A stretch of 52,798 bases of DNA, from positions 1 through 52,798 of the forward strand of contig LVLI01000604.1 of the NCBI GenBank assembly GCA_001687465.1, read 5' to 3'. Source of the stretch: Halocafeteria seosinensis. Lineage: Eukaryota; Sar; Bigyra; Bicosoecida. This document shows, one piece after another, positions 10,850 through 20,828 of the stretch. The notes below the pieces were generated by a model, which was not told where the DNA came from, ran no database searches, and saw only the letters and a program-made list of their open reading frames with translations. How positions within the stretch are numbered: the first letter of the stretch is position 1; every line of letters starts with the position of its first letter. The translations under genes and the position numbers were made by a program.

Positions 10850-11082
10850 ACTGGATGGGTTCGCGAACGCTGTTAAGCTCGGCAAGAAGCCGGGTCTGTA
10901 GTCAACCAAACTCCACACTCAAGAGGCAAAGAGAGCAAGTTACTTACTTCCTCGCTTTATATCAATGAAGGGAAATACAGTATCCAGTTCCATAGTTTCC
11001 CGGTACGTCATTGTCATCTCTTTCTCGGGGATACCTAAAACGGGTCATCAAGACGCACTCAAATTGCCGCTGCCTTAGGGTT

Positions 11083-13242
11083 CTAAGACTTTTCGCGACA
11101 ACAATTTCTTAGTGGATTCGATTGGAGTGACGGCTCAGGGGAGGAACTATCGGTTCTTTCCCTGTGCTTGCTCTTCTTACTCTGCTGGGTTTTCTCCTTG
11201 TGCTGCCTACTAAACAGATAAATTCCCAGGAAACTGGCAATAATCCATACTGCCACAAAGGCGACGACCGCAGCAAGAACCCACTCAGCAGCGTTTGCTA
11301 TGAGCAAGCCAGAAACTATAGCAACGATACTCAAGCTAGCCGTTCCTGCTCCGACCAGAATATGTAGGATTTCCCATACTCGTCGACAGGAACCACTATT
11401 TTTGTCAGCTCTCAAGAAGCCGTTCAATACCTGAAACACCGCCAGTGAGAAAACTATTGTTCCGAGCTTGGTATGAAAACTGTTGAATAACCACTCCTGT
11501 AAATCCGCTATCTGAGTAATAATACCGGCCAAGGTAAGAATAACCGCTGTTATCTGCAAGATGACATGAGCTTTGAGCCATGGGGCTACTGAACCTTCAT
11601 CTTGAGGCTCCCAATGTTTCATGAAAAGAGCAATCGACAAGCTCACTGGTACAAGCACTCCCCAAGCGGTAGTCATGAAGAATCCATGAACGATTGTGGC
11701 GGTGTCATCATCTCCGACCACACGAACGCTACCCTCGACAACGTTAACCTCAGCGCGTAGCCGTCCGTTCCCACGTTCATGCTGATTAACACCGCCACTG
11801 AACGGCCCGTTGGCAATCAACATAAATAGCTTGCCTTCACTACTTCGAATGATACTTGCTAGATTTCTCGTCTCGTCCGTGGTGGGACCGAGTGCGCGGA
11901 CTGCAGCCAATGTAGTCTTTCCGTTCGATCTGGTAAGACGTGCAGCTAATAGGCCTTGGGCGTTATTCTTTTTCACATCGTGATGGACAAGGGAATATTC
12001 AGCGACACCGTCACTGAGACCAGGAGCATCTTGGTTCCCGGAAGAAAAGTCTTGATCAGGCGCGCCAATTATTCCATCCGCTCCTCTCATTAAATCTTTG
12101 TCGTTAAAGGCTACCCCAATCCAACCTACGTCATCCGAATCGACTATAATTTTAACAGCAAAGTTGTCGTCCTCTGAGACACCGTCAGAGTTGCCCTCAG
12201 CGCTCATCGTAACTCCTGGGCGAACAATGCTCCAACTTAGCTCGATATTGTTTCCACTTCCGAATGTCAAGGACTTGGTGAACTGAAATTCTGACGGAAT
12301 TTCTATTGAAGCAGTATCAGTAACCGTAGGACTACTCGTCAAAGTCGCGGACGCAGCAGCTGGTGCACTACTAGAGGGAGATTGCGATCTCGTTGAAGGG
12401 GTAGTAGAACTTGAGAAAGGCGGTGTTGGGGTCACAGATGCGCTTACTGGAGTTGAGCTGACGGTGCTAGAAGTGGATGTAGACCTGGTAGGTGACGGAG
12501 TGACAGGGGATTTACTAGCTGTGGGAGAATGGGAGGGTGTAGCTCGAGCGGAAGGAGTGGCGCTTGGGGTTGTTGGGCAGTTTCCTCCCGGATTTGCCGG
12601 AAATAGTTGAACGGTGTGTCGCGTCCGCCCATCTGTGCGGGCATGCTGCTGCGGAGACCCACTGTAGTCTCCTTTCGCCATCAGTATGTAAATGTTTCCG
12701 CCGTTGTTTTTCAGCATGGAAGCAATGTTGTTCACTTCGTTGTTGGCTGCTCCCAATTCCCGCTTGAACGACATGGTAGTAGACTCGCCGGAACGCATGA
12801 TCTTTTTGCCCAGGAGGTCTTGATTGCTGTTTTTCTGAATATGATGATCAAGGAGCGAATACTGTGTAACACTGTTTTCCTCTGGTACTCCAATGACGCC
12901 GTCACTTCCCTGCATGATGTCGTCTTCGCTGAGCGCGAGACCTATCCATCCGAAGTTAACACCTTGAAATGTCACTTCCATGACCAACTCGTCATTTTCT
13001 GTCAAATCATTGACTCCGTTTGCGCACGTTCGAATCTCTTCTCCCTCGGGGTTCAAGATACTCCAACTGAGCATGGTATCAAAATCCTGGTTGTTGAAAG
13101 AGATATCTCGCGAGAACTGGTATGTTTCTGGAAAACTCTCTCCTGCTACCGGACGAAAGAGTTTAAATACCAATATCCAAAGGATGAGGCGGATCGTCCA
13201 AAATGGTACGTGCAATCCACGTATCTTGTGAGTTAGGTTCAT
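11083..13242 (-). CDS. Secreted/membrane DOMON x2 - cytochrome b561 protein
   Basis: Predicted transmembrane redox protein. DOMON domains bind haem or sugars outside the cell, and cytochrome b561 passes electrons across the membrane. Single exon, 719 residues, ATG at 13242. A hydrophobic signal segment covers about 15-34. DOMON 1 is about 36-212 (FGWIGLALS, GSDGVIGVP, HTVQLFP). A Ser/Thr/Pro-rich linker follows (about 214-312), then DOMON 2 (about 314-504, VGWIGVAFND, GADGIIGAP). The b561 core (about 516-674) has about five hydrophobic segments and the expected membrane histidines in HGFFMTTAW, KAHVILQ, FHTKLG and EILHILVG. The tail is basic then Ser-rich and cytoplasmic. It is a shorter tandem paralogue of the next gene on the same strand. 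Exact ligand and electron acceptor cannot be read from sequence. Confidence 0.9.
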   Translation of the reverse strand: MNLTHKIRGLHVPFWTIRLILWILVFKLFRPVAGESFPETYQFSRDISFNNQDFDTMLSWSILNPEGEEIRTCANGVNDLTENDELVMEVTFQGVNFGWIGLALSEDDIMQGSDGVIGVPEENSVTQYSLLDHHIQKNSNQDLLGKKIMRSGESTTMSFKRELGAANNEVNNIASMLKNNGGNIYILMAKGDYSGSPQQHARTDGRTRHTVQLFPANPGGNCPTTPSATPSARATPSHSPTASKSPVTPSPTRSTSTSSTVSSTPVSASVTPTPPFSSSTTPSTRSQSPSSSAPAAASATLTSSPTVTDTASIEIPSEFQFTKSLTFGSGNNIELSWSIVRPGVTMSAEGNSDGVSEDDNFAVKIIVDSDDVGWIGVAFNDKDLMRGADGIIGAPDQDFSSGNQDAPGLSDGVAEYSLVHHDVKKNNAQGLLAARLTRSNGKTTLAAVRALGPTTDETRNLASIIRSSEGKLFMLIANGPFSGGVNQHERGNGRLRAEVNVVEGSVRVVGDDDTATIVHGFFMTTAWGVLVPVSLSIALFMKHWEPQDEGSVAPWLKAHVILQITAVILTLAGIITQIADLQEWLFNSFHTKLGTIVFSLAVFQVLNGFLRADKNSGSCRRVWEILHILVGAGTASLSIVAIVSGLLIANAAEWVLAAVVAFVAVWIIASFLGIYLFSRQHKEKTQQSKKSKHRERTDSSSPEPSLQSNPLRNCCREKS

Positions 13243-14401
13243 CGTTAGTGTTGTCCAGTTTCTGAATATCTGCTTGCGGAGGAGTGCGACCCTGCGACAG
13301 TGCCAAAGAACAGTACATCAGTTCATGTATTGAACCAAGGCAAAGAAGCCATTCTTCGCATGGTGGTGCATGAATTCAAACCCACTCAAAAATGCGCTAC
13401 CATCTTACTGGCACTCCTCTGATGGATGGATTTTCTTTGTTACCTTTCTGTCTTCTTTGTTTTGTTTTTGTTTGTGGGTTATTTCCACGGAATAGCAGAA
13501 TAACTTGCTTGTTTGCAACCGCCGGAAGTGTTCCTGGAGAATATGGTACGACGTCTCTGAAGCAGAGTTTAGGGAGGCTTCAGTATCATTCCAAACCGAG
13601 TGCACAACAAATCAAGCTGCCGTCCATTACTAACGGGAGCGTGCGACCGCAAACCATTCCAGTCAACCGCGTTGGAGCGACCGATGTTTCTGGAAACCGC
13701 ATGTTCAACTCTGGTGTCAACCGAGGTGAAGCACAGTCTATTACTTTTACTCAGCGATTTAGTTGCAGAGCCATTTGCGTCTAAATCATTCCACAAAAAA
13801 CGTTTGGTCATGCCCATGACGATGACGGGAATTGTATGCAGCGGTTGCGGAAGCAATCGTCTCGAGCGTAACAGTCATCCGCTGGGCTAAGATTACACTT
13901 CATGGTATCATTTGCATAATCCCGTCAACTCCGAGGATATGATAAGTTCCGTATCACTGTACCACGTAACGAGCCACTGTTGTGAAAGAGTCGCCACTGC
14001 TGAATCCCGATTATTGAATGGGCTCCGCCGATTCCGTGATCGACTAAAAACAAGCTACAAGCAGCAACATTTGATTCAGACGTGGTATCAAGAACCCTAG
14101 TGGAATACAAACGAGATGGACTAGCTATTGTGTACATTGGATTTCACAACTTACCACTTAGTATTGGGTGTGAGACCTCTTCCGCAACGACCGCATGAAG
14201 GCACAGTACACAGTACGACCGCATGAAATATCGGGACCTTTATTAGCCGAACGATTTCGTATTCAACCATTAGCACTGTATACGTTTACTCCATGATGCG
14301 TTTATGGAACTTGGTGTGCGAGTGTTGTATTCCTAATTCTCAACATTTTCTATACCCATTTCTTTATTCTTAGACGCGAAGATACTGAAACTACACTTGG
14401 C
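13243..14401. other. Intergenic spacer between the DOMON genes
   Basis: Open frames on both strands at 13392-13890 overlap each other and show no family motif. One on + begins with a hydrophobic run (LLPFCLLCFVFVCGLF) that could mimic a signal peptide. I do not support a gene. The interval should contain the promoter of the 11083-13242 gene and the 3' end of the next one. Confidence 0.35.
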
Positions 14402-17400
14402 TTATTCACGCTTAGTTGATGAAGACACAAACACGTTATCCTGTACAAAATTCGTGCTTTCTGTACGTTTACGGAAGCCTGTACCCCGAGTGCCTTTGTT
14501 TTTTACTTTATCGTTCCTACTGTAGAGATAGATACCGAGGAAGCTGCCGGCTACCCACAAAGCAACAAATGCGATAACAGCCACGACTATCCAATCTCTC
14601 GCATTGGCAATGAATAAACCCGATATTATCGCAACGATACTCAAAGTAGCGGTGCCAGCTCCAGTCACGATGTGCAAAATCTCCCAAGCTGTGCGCAGTT
14701 TTCCTCGGTTCTTGCCCGCTCTGAGAATACCATTTAATATCTGGAACACTGACAAAGAGAAAACGATAGTTCCCAATTTCGTGTGGAAGCTGTTAAATAG
14801 CCAGTCGTCTAACTCTATTACCTTGACCATGACACCAGCGAAGGTCAGGAAAACTGCCGTGACTTGTAGCATTACGTGAATTTTGAACCAGGGCGCCGTT
14901 CCCCCTTCCTCGTGGGGCTGCCAGTGCTTCATGAAAAGCGCAGTCGCTAGACTCACAGGCACAAGAACTCCCCATGCTATAGTCATCAAAAACCCGTGAA
15001 TAATTGTGCCGGTATCATTGTCATCGACAACGCGAACGCTTCCATCAACCACGTTTACCTCAGCTCTAAGACGTCCGCTGCCACGATTGTGCTGATCGAC
15101 GCCTCCACTAAATGGACCATTCGCGACCATCATAAATAACTTTCCATTTCGGTCCCGAATGATACTTGCCAAGTTCCTCGTTTCGTCGGTGCTTGCTCCA
15201 AGGGTCCGAACCAAGGCAAGTTTCGTTCTCCCGTTTGCGCGGATCAGGCTAGCAGCTAGTAATCCTTGAGCGTTATTCTTCTTTACGTTGTGATGCACAA
15301 GAGTGTATTCAGCTACTCCCTCATTAAGACCGGGCGTGGTTTGAGAGCCTGATGAAAAGTCGTGGCCGGGGACTCCAATGATACCATCTGCTCCCTTCAT
15401 TACATTTTGGTCATTAAATGCTATACCAACCCAGTCCACGCTATCAGTATTTACATCTATTTCGACAGCTAACAGATCCTGCTCTAAGACGTCCCCTGGA
15501 TTTGCACTATTGCTGGTCGAAACTCCATCACGGATTATGCTCCAACTCAGCTCCACATTTCCTCCTCCTCTGGCGAAACTCAACGATTCCGTGAACTGAA
15601 ATTCCGACGGAACCTGTACCGTGGACGTGCTGTTGGTGTCAGATGGCTCTTCCTCTTCTTTCTCTGCGGGATAAAGTTGTAATAACATTCGCGTCCTACC
15701 ACTCAGCGTGGCATGCGCTTGGACACCAAAACTGGTGCTATACTCTCCTCGAGCTGCTAAGACGAACAGTTTCCCATCGTTGTCCTTCAGCATTCCCAGC
15801 AAGTTGCGCAGCTCATTATTTTCCGCTCCTAGCTTGCGTGCAAACGACATCGTAGTTGCTCCCTCCGATTGCCATAGATCTCCAGATTGAAGGTCCTGGT
15901 TGGTATTCAACCTGACGTCATGGTTTAGGAGGGAAAACTGTGCAACCCCCTTCTCCAACCCACCTCCGAAATTTCCATTGCCGGAGAAGTCCTTGCCGGG
16001 GACGCCGATGACTCCATCGCTATTCTGCATTATGTTCTCGTCATTAAGTGCAACTCCCATCCACCCAAATGTGTCTGAGAAAAGTCTCAATTGCATTGCA
16101 AGAGCGTGCTCCTCCGACAGATCGTCGATACTAGTTTCGTCGGTGTCAACGAGACCTCCCTCAGGATCAAGAAAGCTCCACTTCAGAGAACCCTCAAGAG
16201 CATCATTGTTGAACGTAAATTCTTCGCTAAACTGATAGATCAGTGACGGAGTTGCTGTCGTAGTCATGCTAGCACTCATTACAACCGAAGTGGACGGGGT
16301 AGACGTAGGGATGGGACTTGTCGTTGGAGCGGAAGGAGATGCAGTAGTTGTAGGTTTCGAGGGTTCCGAAGTTCCGCTAGGCGATCTAGTAGCAGGGGAG
16401 GAAGTAGCTGTTGCAGATAACGACGATGTTGCAGTGGCGGATCGAGTCGCTACAGATGCGGTGGTAGTGCCTGTTGGCTCGGAAGTAGGACTTGGGGAGG
16501 GCGTTATACATTCGCGAGTTGGATTTTCGGGAAACAGTTGAACGCTGTGACGAGAACGTCCTTGCGGATGGGAGTGCTCCTGAACGAAACCAGAGTAGCT
16601 TCCCTTAGCCATCAATATGTAGATTTCTCCTCTCATATTTTTTAGTACTGACGCAATGTTAAGCAAATCCTCGTTTGCGGCCCCAAGTTTTCGAATGAAA
16701 GCCATGGTTGTAACTCCTCCCATTCGTGTAAGTGTTCCTGCCAGAAGATCCTGATTTTCATTCTTCTGTATGAAGTGATTTCCTAGAGAATACTGCATAA
16801 CACCGTTTTCTAATCCAGGTGCGGAAGAGTCATCAGAAAAGTCTTGTCCCGGTACACCGATAACTCCGTCACTTCCCTGCATTATAGAGTTGGAACTGAT
16901 CGCTATTGCCATCCAACCAAAGTCATCCCCTTCGAATGTAATCTCCACGGCAAGCTCATCATCTTCGGTCAAATCATCCACACCATTTGTACAGGGATCA
17001 ATCTCCTCTCCATTTGACTTTCGCAGACTCCAGCTAACGACTGTATCGAAGTCAAGATTGTTAAAGGAAATCGCCTGCGAAAACTGATAGCTCTCCGGAA
17101 ATTGTGCCGCTTGAACGCCGGCTGTGCTCGTTCTTGTTGGAGTAAAAGCTGCGGTCTCTGTTTGCGTCGGAGTAGATAAGGCCGTTGCTGTAGGGGTTGA
17201 TGAAACGCTTTGCGTCGGCGTGGTAGAAACCGACGACGACGTCGTAGCAGAAGTACTAGCGGTAGTGGACTCACTGGGAGTCATCGTGGGCGAGTTTGTG
17301 ACTGCAGATTCGGCAGTAGGCGTAGCGGAATTTTGAGAAGATGATGATGTCTCCGTCGGGGTTGCCGTGACAGAGTGTGAGACCGAGGACTGGGTTGGGG

Positions 17401-18520
17401 AGATAGTGATGGTTATCGTGCCTGGAGCGGTCATGGTGGAGGTATCCGTAGGGGAGTTCGAAGCTGAAGATGATGTTGGCGAAGGAGTCGTCCGTGCCGA
17501 CTGAGATACTGACGTCTGAGTTGGCGAAACCGACACTGTGCTACTGCGCGAACTAGTCACAGTTAGCGAAGGTGAACTTGACGCCGTTGAAGTGGACGTT
17601 GGCTCTGACGAAATTGACGGAGATGTACTGGACGTAGGTGTGGATGTTGCAAGGGAAGCAGTGGTGGTACCAGAGATGGAACTCGAGGGAGTTTCTGAAG
17701 GTGTCGACGTACTGCTTGGAGTGACTGACGGTGTCAGTGAGCTTGTAGAAGAGGATGACGGGGTTGGTATCGAGGGAGTCGTAGTACTCGTTGCAGATGA
17801 AGTAGGCGATGGAGTTGGAGTTATACACTCGCGCGTTGGATTCTCGGGAAAGAGTTGAAGTGTATGCCGAGTTCTCCCTTGAGGATGGGCGTGCTCTTGT
17901 ACAAATCCCAAATAGTTTCCTTTGGCCATCAGAATGTAGATTTCTCCCCTCATACTTTTTAGAATGGAAGCAATATCGCGCAACTCGTCGTTCACCGCCC
18001 CGAGCTTCCTAATGAAAGCCATAGTGGTAACCCCGCCCTTACGCGAAAGAGTCCCGTTGAGGAGGTCTTGATTCTCGTTCTTCTCTATGAAGTGATTCCC
18101 CAGGGAATACTGTACAACACCATTAGCCAAGGCAGGTGAAGAAGAGCCATCTGAAAAATCTTCCCCTGGCACACCTATCACACCGTCACTGCCATCCATA
18201 ACATTGTTGGAACTGAGGGCAAGCGCCATCCAGCCAAAATCATCCCCATCAAACATTACCTCAATCGCCAACTCATCATCTTCTGTCAAGTCGTCAACTC
18301 CATTGGTGCAAGTATCGATTTCTTCCCCTTGGGAATTTAACAGACTCCAACTGACAACCGTGTCAAAATCGATTTTATTGAAGGAGATCGCTTGAGAAAA
18401 CTGGTAAGTCTCCGGAAATGAGGATGATTTTACGACACTGAAAATATTGACAATCAACAGCGCAGCTAGCGTTGTCTGAATCATTCTTGACGGGCTCTTG
18501 TAGTGAGGTAAGCTAGACAT
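14402..18520 (-). CDS. Large DOMON x4 - cytochrome b561 protein
   Basis: Same architecture as its neighbour, but with four DOMON domains. Single exon, about 1372 residues from the ATG at 18520; an upstream TTG in frame is not used. A signal segment (about 13-35) is followed by DOMON 1 (about 35-227), a long Ser/Thr/Pro linker (about 227-470), DOMON 2 (about 470-670), a second linker, DOMON 3 (about 756-950), DOMON 4 (about 968-1160), and b561 (about 1173-1333). The b561 part keeps histidines in HGFLMTIAW, KIHVMLQ, FHTKLG and EILHIVTG. DOMON 1 and 2 are nearly the same (both contain FGWM, GSDGVIGVPG and EIYILMAKG), pointing to recent internal duplication. DOMON 4 plus b561 is the part most like the C-terminal half of the 719-residue paralogue. 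The linkers are probably O-glycosylated. Confidence 0.9.
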   Translation of the reverse strand: MSSLPHYKSPSRMIQTTLAALLIVNIFSVVKSSSFPETYQFSQAISFNKIDFDTVVSWSLLNSQGEEIDTCTNGVDDLTEDDELAIEVMFDGDDFGWMALALSSNNVMDGSDGVIGVPGEDFSDGSSSPALANGVVQYSLGNHFIEKNENQDLLNGTLSRKGGVTTMAFIRKLGAVNDELRDIASILKSMRGEIYILMAKGNYLGFVQEHAHPQGRTRHTLQLFPENPTRECITPTPSPTSSATSTTTPSIPTPSSSSTSSLTPSVTPSSTSTPSETPSSSISGTTTASLATSTPTSSTSPSISSEPTSTSTASSSPSLTVTSSRSSTVSVSPTQTSVSQSARTTPSPTSSSASNSPTDTSTMTAPGTITITISPTQSSVSHSVTATPTETSSSSQNSATPTAESAVTNSPTMTPSESTTASTSATTSSSVSTTPTQSVSSTPTATALSTPTQTETAAFTPTRTSTAGVQAAQFPESYQFSQAISFNNLDFDTVVSWSLRKSNGEEIDPCTNGVDDLTEDDELAVEITFEGDDFGWMAIAISSNSIMQGSDGVIGVPGQDFSDDSSAPGLENGVMQYSLGNHFIQKNENQDLLAGTLTRMGGVTTMAFIRKLGAANEDLLNIASVLKNMRGEIYILMAKGSYSGFVQEHSHPQGRSRHSVQLFPENPTRECITPSPSPTSEPTGTTTASVATRSATATSSLSATATSSPATRSPSGTSEPSKPTTTASPSAPTTSPIPTSTPSTSVVMSASMTTTATPSLIYQFSEEFTFNNDALEGSLKWSFLDPEGGLVDTDETSIDDLSEEHALAMQLRLFSDTFGWMGVALNDENIMQNSDGVIGVPGKDFSGNGNFGGGLEKGVAQFSLLNHDVRLNTNQDLQSGDLWQSEGATTMSFARKLGAENNELRNLLGMLKDNDGKLFVLAARGEYSTSFGVQAHATLSGRTRMLLQLYPAEKEEEEPSDTNSTSTVQVPSEFQFTESLSFARGGGNVELSWSIIRDGVSTSNSANPGDVLEQDLLAVEIDVNTDSVDWVGIAFNDQNVMKGADGIIGVPGHDFSSGSQTTPGLNEGVAEYTLVHHNVKKNNAQGLLAASLIRANGRTKLALVRTLGASTDETRNLASIIRDRNGKLFMMVANGPFSGGVDQHNRGSGRLRAEVNVVDGSVRVVDDNDTGTIIHGFLMTIAWGVLVPVSLATALFMKHWQPHEEGGTAPWFKIHVMLQVTAVFLTFAGVMVKVIELDDWLFNSFHTKLGTIVFSLSVFQILNGILRAGKNRGKLRTAWEILHIVTGAGTATLSIVAIISGLFIANARDWIVVAVIAFVALWVAGSFLGIYLYSRNDKVKNKGTRGTGFRKRTESTNFVQDNVFVSSSTKRE

Positions 18521-18532
18521 CCCAACCTTCAA

Positions 18533-19505
18533 TTACCTAACCAATTCAATCCAAATTCGAAAACAACCTGCGGAAGTGGCCATTCCCTCTCGGATACAAG
18601 CTTGCAGAAGCAATCCAAAGACCCAAGCTTGTAGACGATTGTATCTGTTGACAGCAGGTATTCAGGCACTCCAATCCTTGTGTCCGTCCTACCGTGACTG
18701 TCGTTCTGTCGACACTGCCCACTACAGATAGAGGAAAGTGATCCGTCTGTGGTTCGAATTGAGCGTTGGATGAGGGCAGTACTCTCACGTGATGTCGACT
18801 TCAAAATATCCAATTATTGTTAGAAATTTAACCCTATTCAATTTTGGCCGTACTCCCATTCGGGAACTTTGTGTTCCTGCAGAACTACCACAGCACTACT
18901 GGTATATAGGTATTGAATCACTGACAGCAGTCTGATGCGTTGCTCCATTCAGAGACTCAGGCTGGTATACCGACCAGCATGAGCAACTTTAGACAACGCT
19001 TTTAGTGTTGACATGTAATGTTTGTATGATGCTGCAGCTGCCGGAGTTTTATGTTTCTGGAAAGGACGGTTTCCGCTCTGGCCATTTATTCCGGAAACTA
19101 CTTTGCGGGAAGTCTTGTTATACATGTAGTACCTCAGGTACTGTACCTGCCATATATATGCATGTATCCACGTTTTGGTTACTGAGAGCCATTATACATG
19201 GTAGTTGGTCCACAAATAGTTTGTGGTTCTTCAACTATTGAACAGGATGAGTTTGGAGGGAGTTGACACACACACATGTCGGCCCCCAAAAGAATTGGAA
19301 GTGTGTGGGACGACTAACAACGACTTGTTCCTTCATTGAAACTTTAATTTTGACATCGGTAGAACATGATCTACTCTTAGTATCGATTACTACCTATGTC
19401 ACGGTGGCTTGGCAACTTCACGCCCTAAGAGGACGGCAACGAAGTCGTAACTTGCATGTATGCATCAATATGTATTCTCTTCTAAGCTGATATTCGTCTA
19501 AGTAA
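18533..19505. other. Intergenic; nothing recognised
   Basis: Upstream of the large DOMON gene and downstream of the WD40 gene. Only short frames without motifs are present (for example 18529-18813 on - and 19005-19241 on +). It probably holds the DOMON gene promoter. Confidence 0.4.
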
Positions 19506-20828
19506 TCATAGCTGAGACTTCCGCTTGTTATAGTAGTAAGCGACACCGACAGCCGCCGCTCCGCCAATCAGAGCCAAAGTAGGCAAGAATTTCCCTTGCA
19601 AGCTACTACACCCACTGGATTCAGAATTTTTCCAGTTTGCATCAGCCTCAGCTGACTGGGTTATATAGGCTGTAGGAGAAGTCTGGGTTTGTGTGTCCTC
19701 AACTCGCTTACATTTGATTTTCCACTTGAGAATAGGATATATAGTCAAAAAGCCCCCCAGTGCACCAGCCTCAAGATAGTTGCCTTCTCGCTTGCTCGAT
19801 ACTACATGCACACTCGAGCTGGCAGCGGAGAGCCAATGCACGTGAATGCATTCGGCAGTGACTCCATCCCATATTGCTATATTCTTGCCCCATGAGCTGC
19901 TGACGAACAAGGAATTCTCAGCATCGAGTAGTGACAGAGATGTTAGCCGTCCGCAGTTGTGGGTTGGTTCGGCTATTGCTCTTCTGGTCTTGACATCCCA
20001 AATACGCATCTGCCCATTCGCATCAATAGTGACAGCCCTATTGCCATTTGGCTGAGGAAGGGAAAGAGCACCTGTTACCCACGTTGAATGAGCGTCAACG
20101 TGCTCTATGAGTTTGCAATCTGGTAGTCTCCACCAATAGAGTCCTCCCTTGGTGTCACCGGTTATGATGGTACGTTCCCAGGCATTATCCGGAGACTGTA
20201 TTTGCGATTTCTCCTCTGGCTTCATACCATAGGTTTTGGCTTCTTGCGGGCTCTGGATCCAAGCAGCTGCGTAGACAGACTTTTCATGTCCCGAGCAGAT
20301 GCCGACAACTTCCCAGGTGTCGGTATCCCACACACAAGCCGTCTTATCTGTCGATGTACTGATCATCCACCATTTCGAACGGCCGTGCGTGGCAGGCACC
20401 AAGGTCAGCCAGTGCACTTTATAACCCTTATGTTGGCGAAGAGTTTTGAGTTCCTTGGCTTTGGCAGTATCTCGAACGACAATGGTTCCATCACTGCTGG
20501 CCGTCGCGATGCGGTTTCCACCGGGCAAGACACAAATGCAGTTGATCACCGCCGAATGGGGAGGCTCCCAACGGCGCGTACGTCTGGCTGAAGTTTTGGC
20601 TTCCTCCTGGTTCTCGCCCGGCCAGGAAGTCACATCGCCCAACATGGATCCTCCCACAATGCGTCCATCCGGGAGCTCGGTCGCCACCAACCAGGACGAC
20701 GGGCGCTTCTCCTGGCACTCTAGTTCCCTCTGGACCCCATCTTCCGTGCTGGAAATCCTCCACTTGGACTGCAGAGGCGTCGAATAGACAGAATGTTGCT
20801 GATTAAAGCTGCTTGCTCCGATGCCCAT
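19506..20828 (-). CDS. WD40-repeat protein with C-terminal membrane anchor
   Basis: Likely a membrane-tethered scaffold. Single exon, 440 residues from the ATG at 20828; the open frame extends upstream but contains no other ATG. WD-type repeats cover about residues 35-370, with clear ends at IVVRD, ACVWD, LYWW, MRIWD and IAIWD, each after an SxS/T-type segment, so about six or seven blades. The last ~25 residues are FLPTLALIGG, AAAVGVAYYY and NKRKSQL: one short hydrophobic helix followed by lysines. This fits a tail anchor, often mitochondrial, plastid or peroxisomal outer membrane. The N-terminus MGIGASSF also fits an N-myristoylation site (Gly2, Ser6). Both anchors in one protein would be unusual. 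No specific orthologue is recognised. Confidence 0.8.
   Translation of the reverse strand: MGIGASSFNQQHSVYSTPLQSKWRISSTEDGVQRELECQEKRPSSWLVATELPDGRIVGGSMLGDVTSWPGENQEEAKTSARRTRRWEPPHSAVINCICVLPGGNRIATASSDGTIVVRDTAKAKELKTLRQHKGYKVHWLTLVPATHGRSKWWMISTSTDKTACVWDTDTWEVVGICSGHEKSVYAAAWIQSPQEAKTYGMKPEEKSQIQSPDNAWERTIITGDTKGGLYWWRLPDCKLIEHVDAHSTWVTGALSLPQPNGNRAVTIDANGQMRIWDVKTRRAIAEPTHNCGRLTSLSLLDAENSLFVSSSWGKNIAIWDGVTAECIHVHWLSAASSSVHVVSSKREGNYLEAGALGGFLTIYPILKWKIKCKRVEDTQTQTSPTAYITQSAEADANWKNSESSGCSSLQGKFLPTLALIGGAAAVGVAYYYNKRKSQL

Noticed and set aside
13392-13784. Secreted protein suggested by a hydrophobic N-terminal run
   Set aside because: No homology signal, overlapping frames on both strands, and composition not distinct from spacer.
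16266-17858. Val/Glu/Asp-rich ORFs on + opposite the large DOMON gene
   Set aside because: Mirror images of the Ser/Thr/Pro linker codons on the other strand.
18735-18760. tRNA T-loop-like GGTTCGAATT motif
   Set aside because: No acceptor stem, anticodon arm or second box could be folded around it. The same holds for similar motifs at 35497 and 43246.
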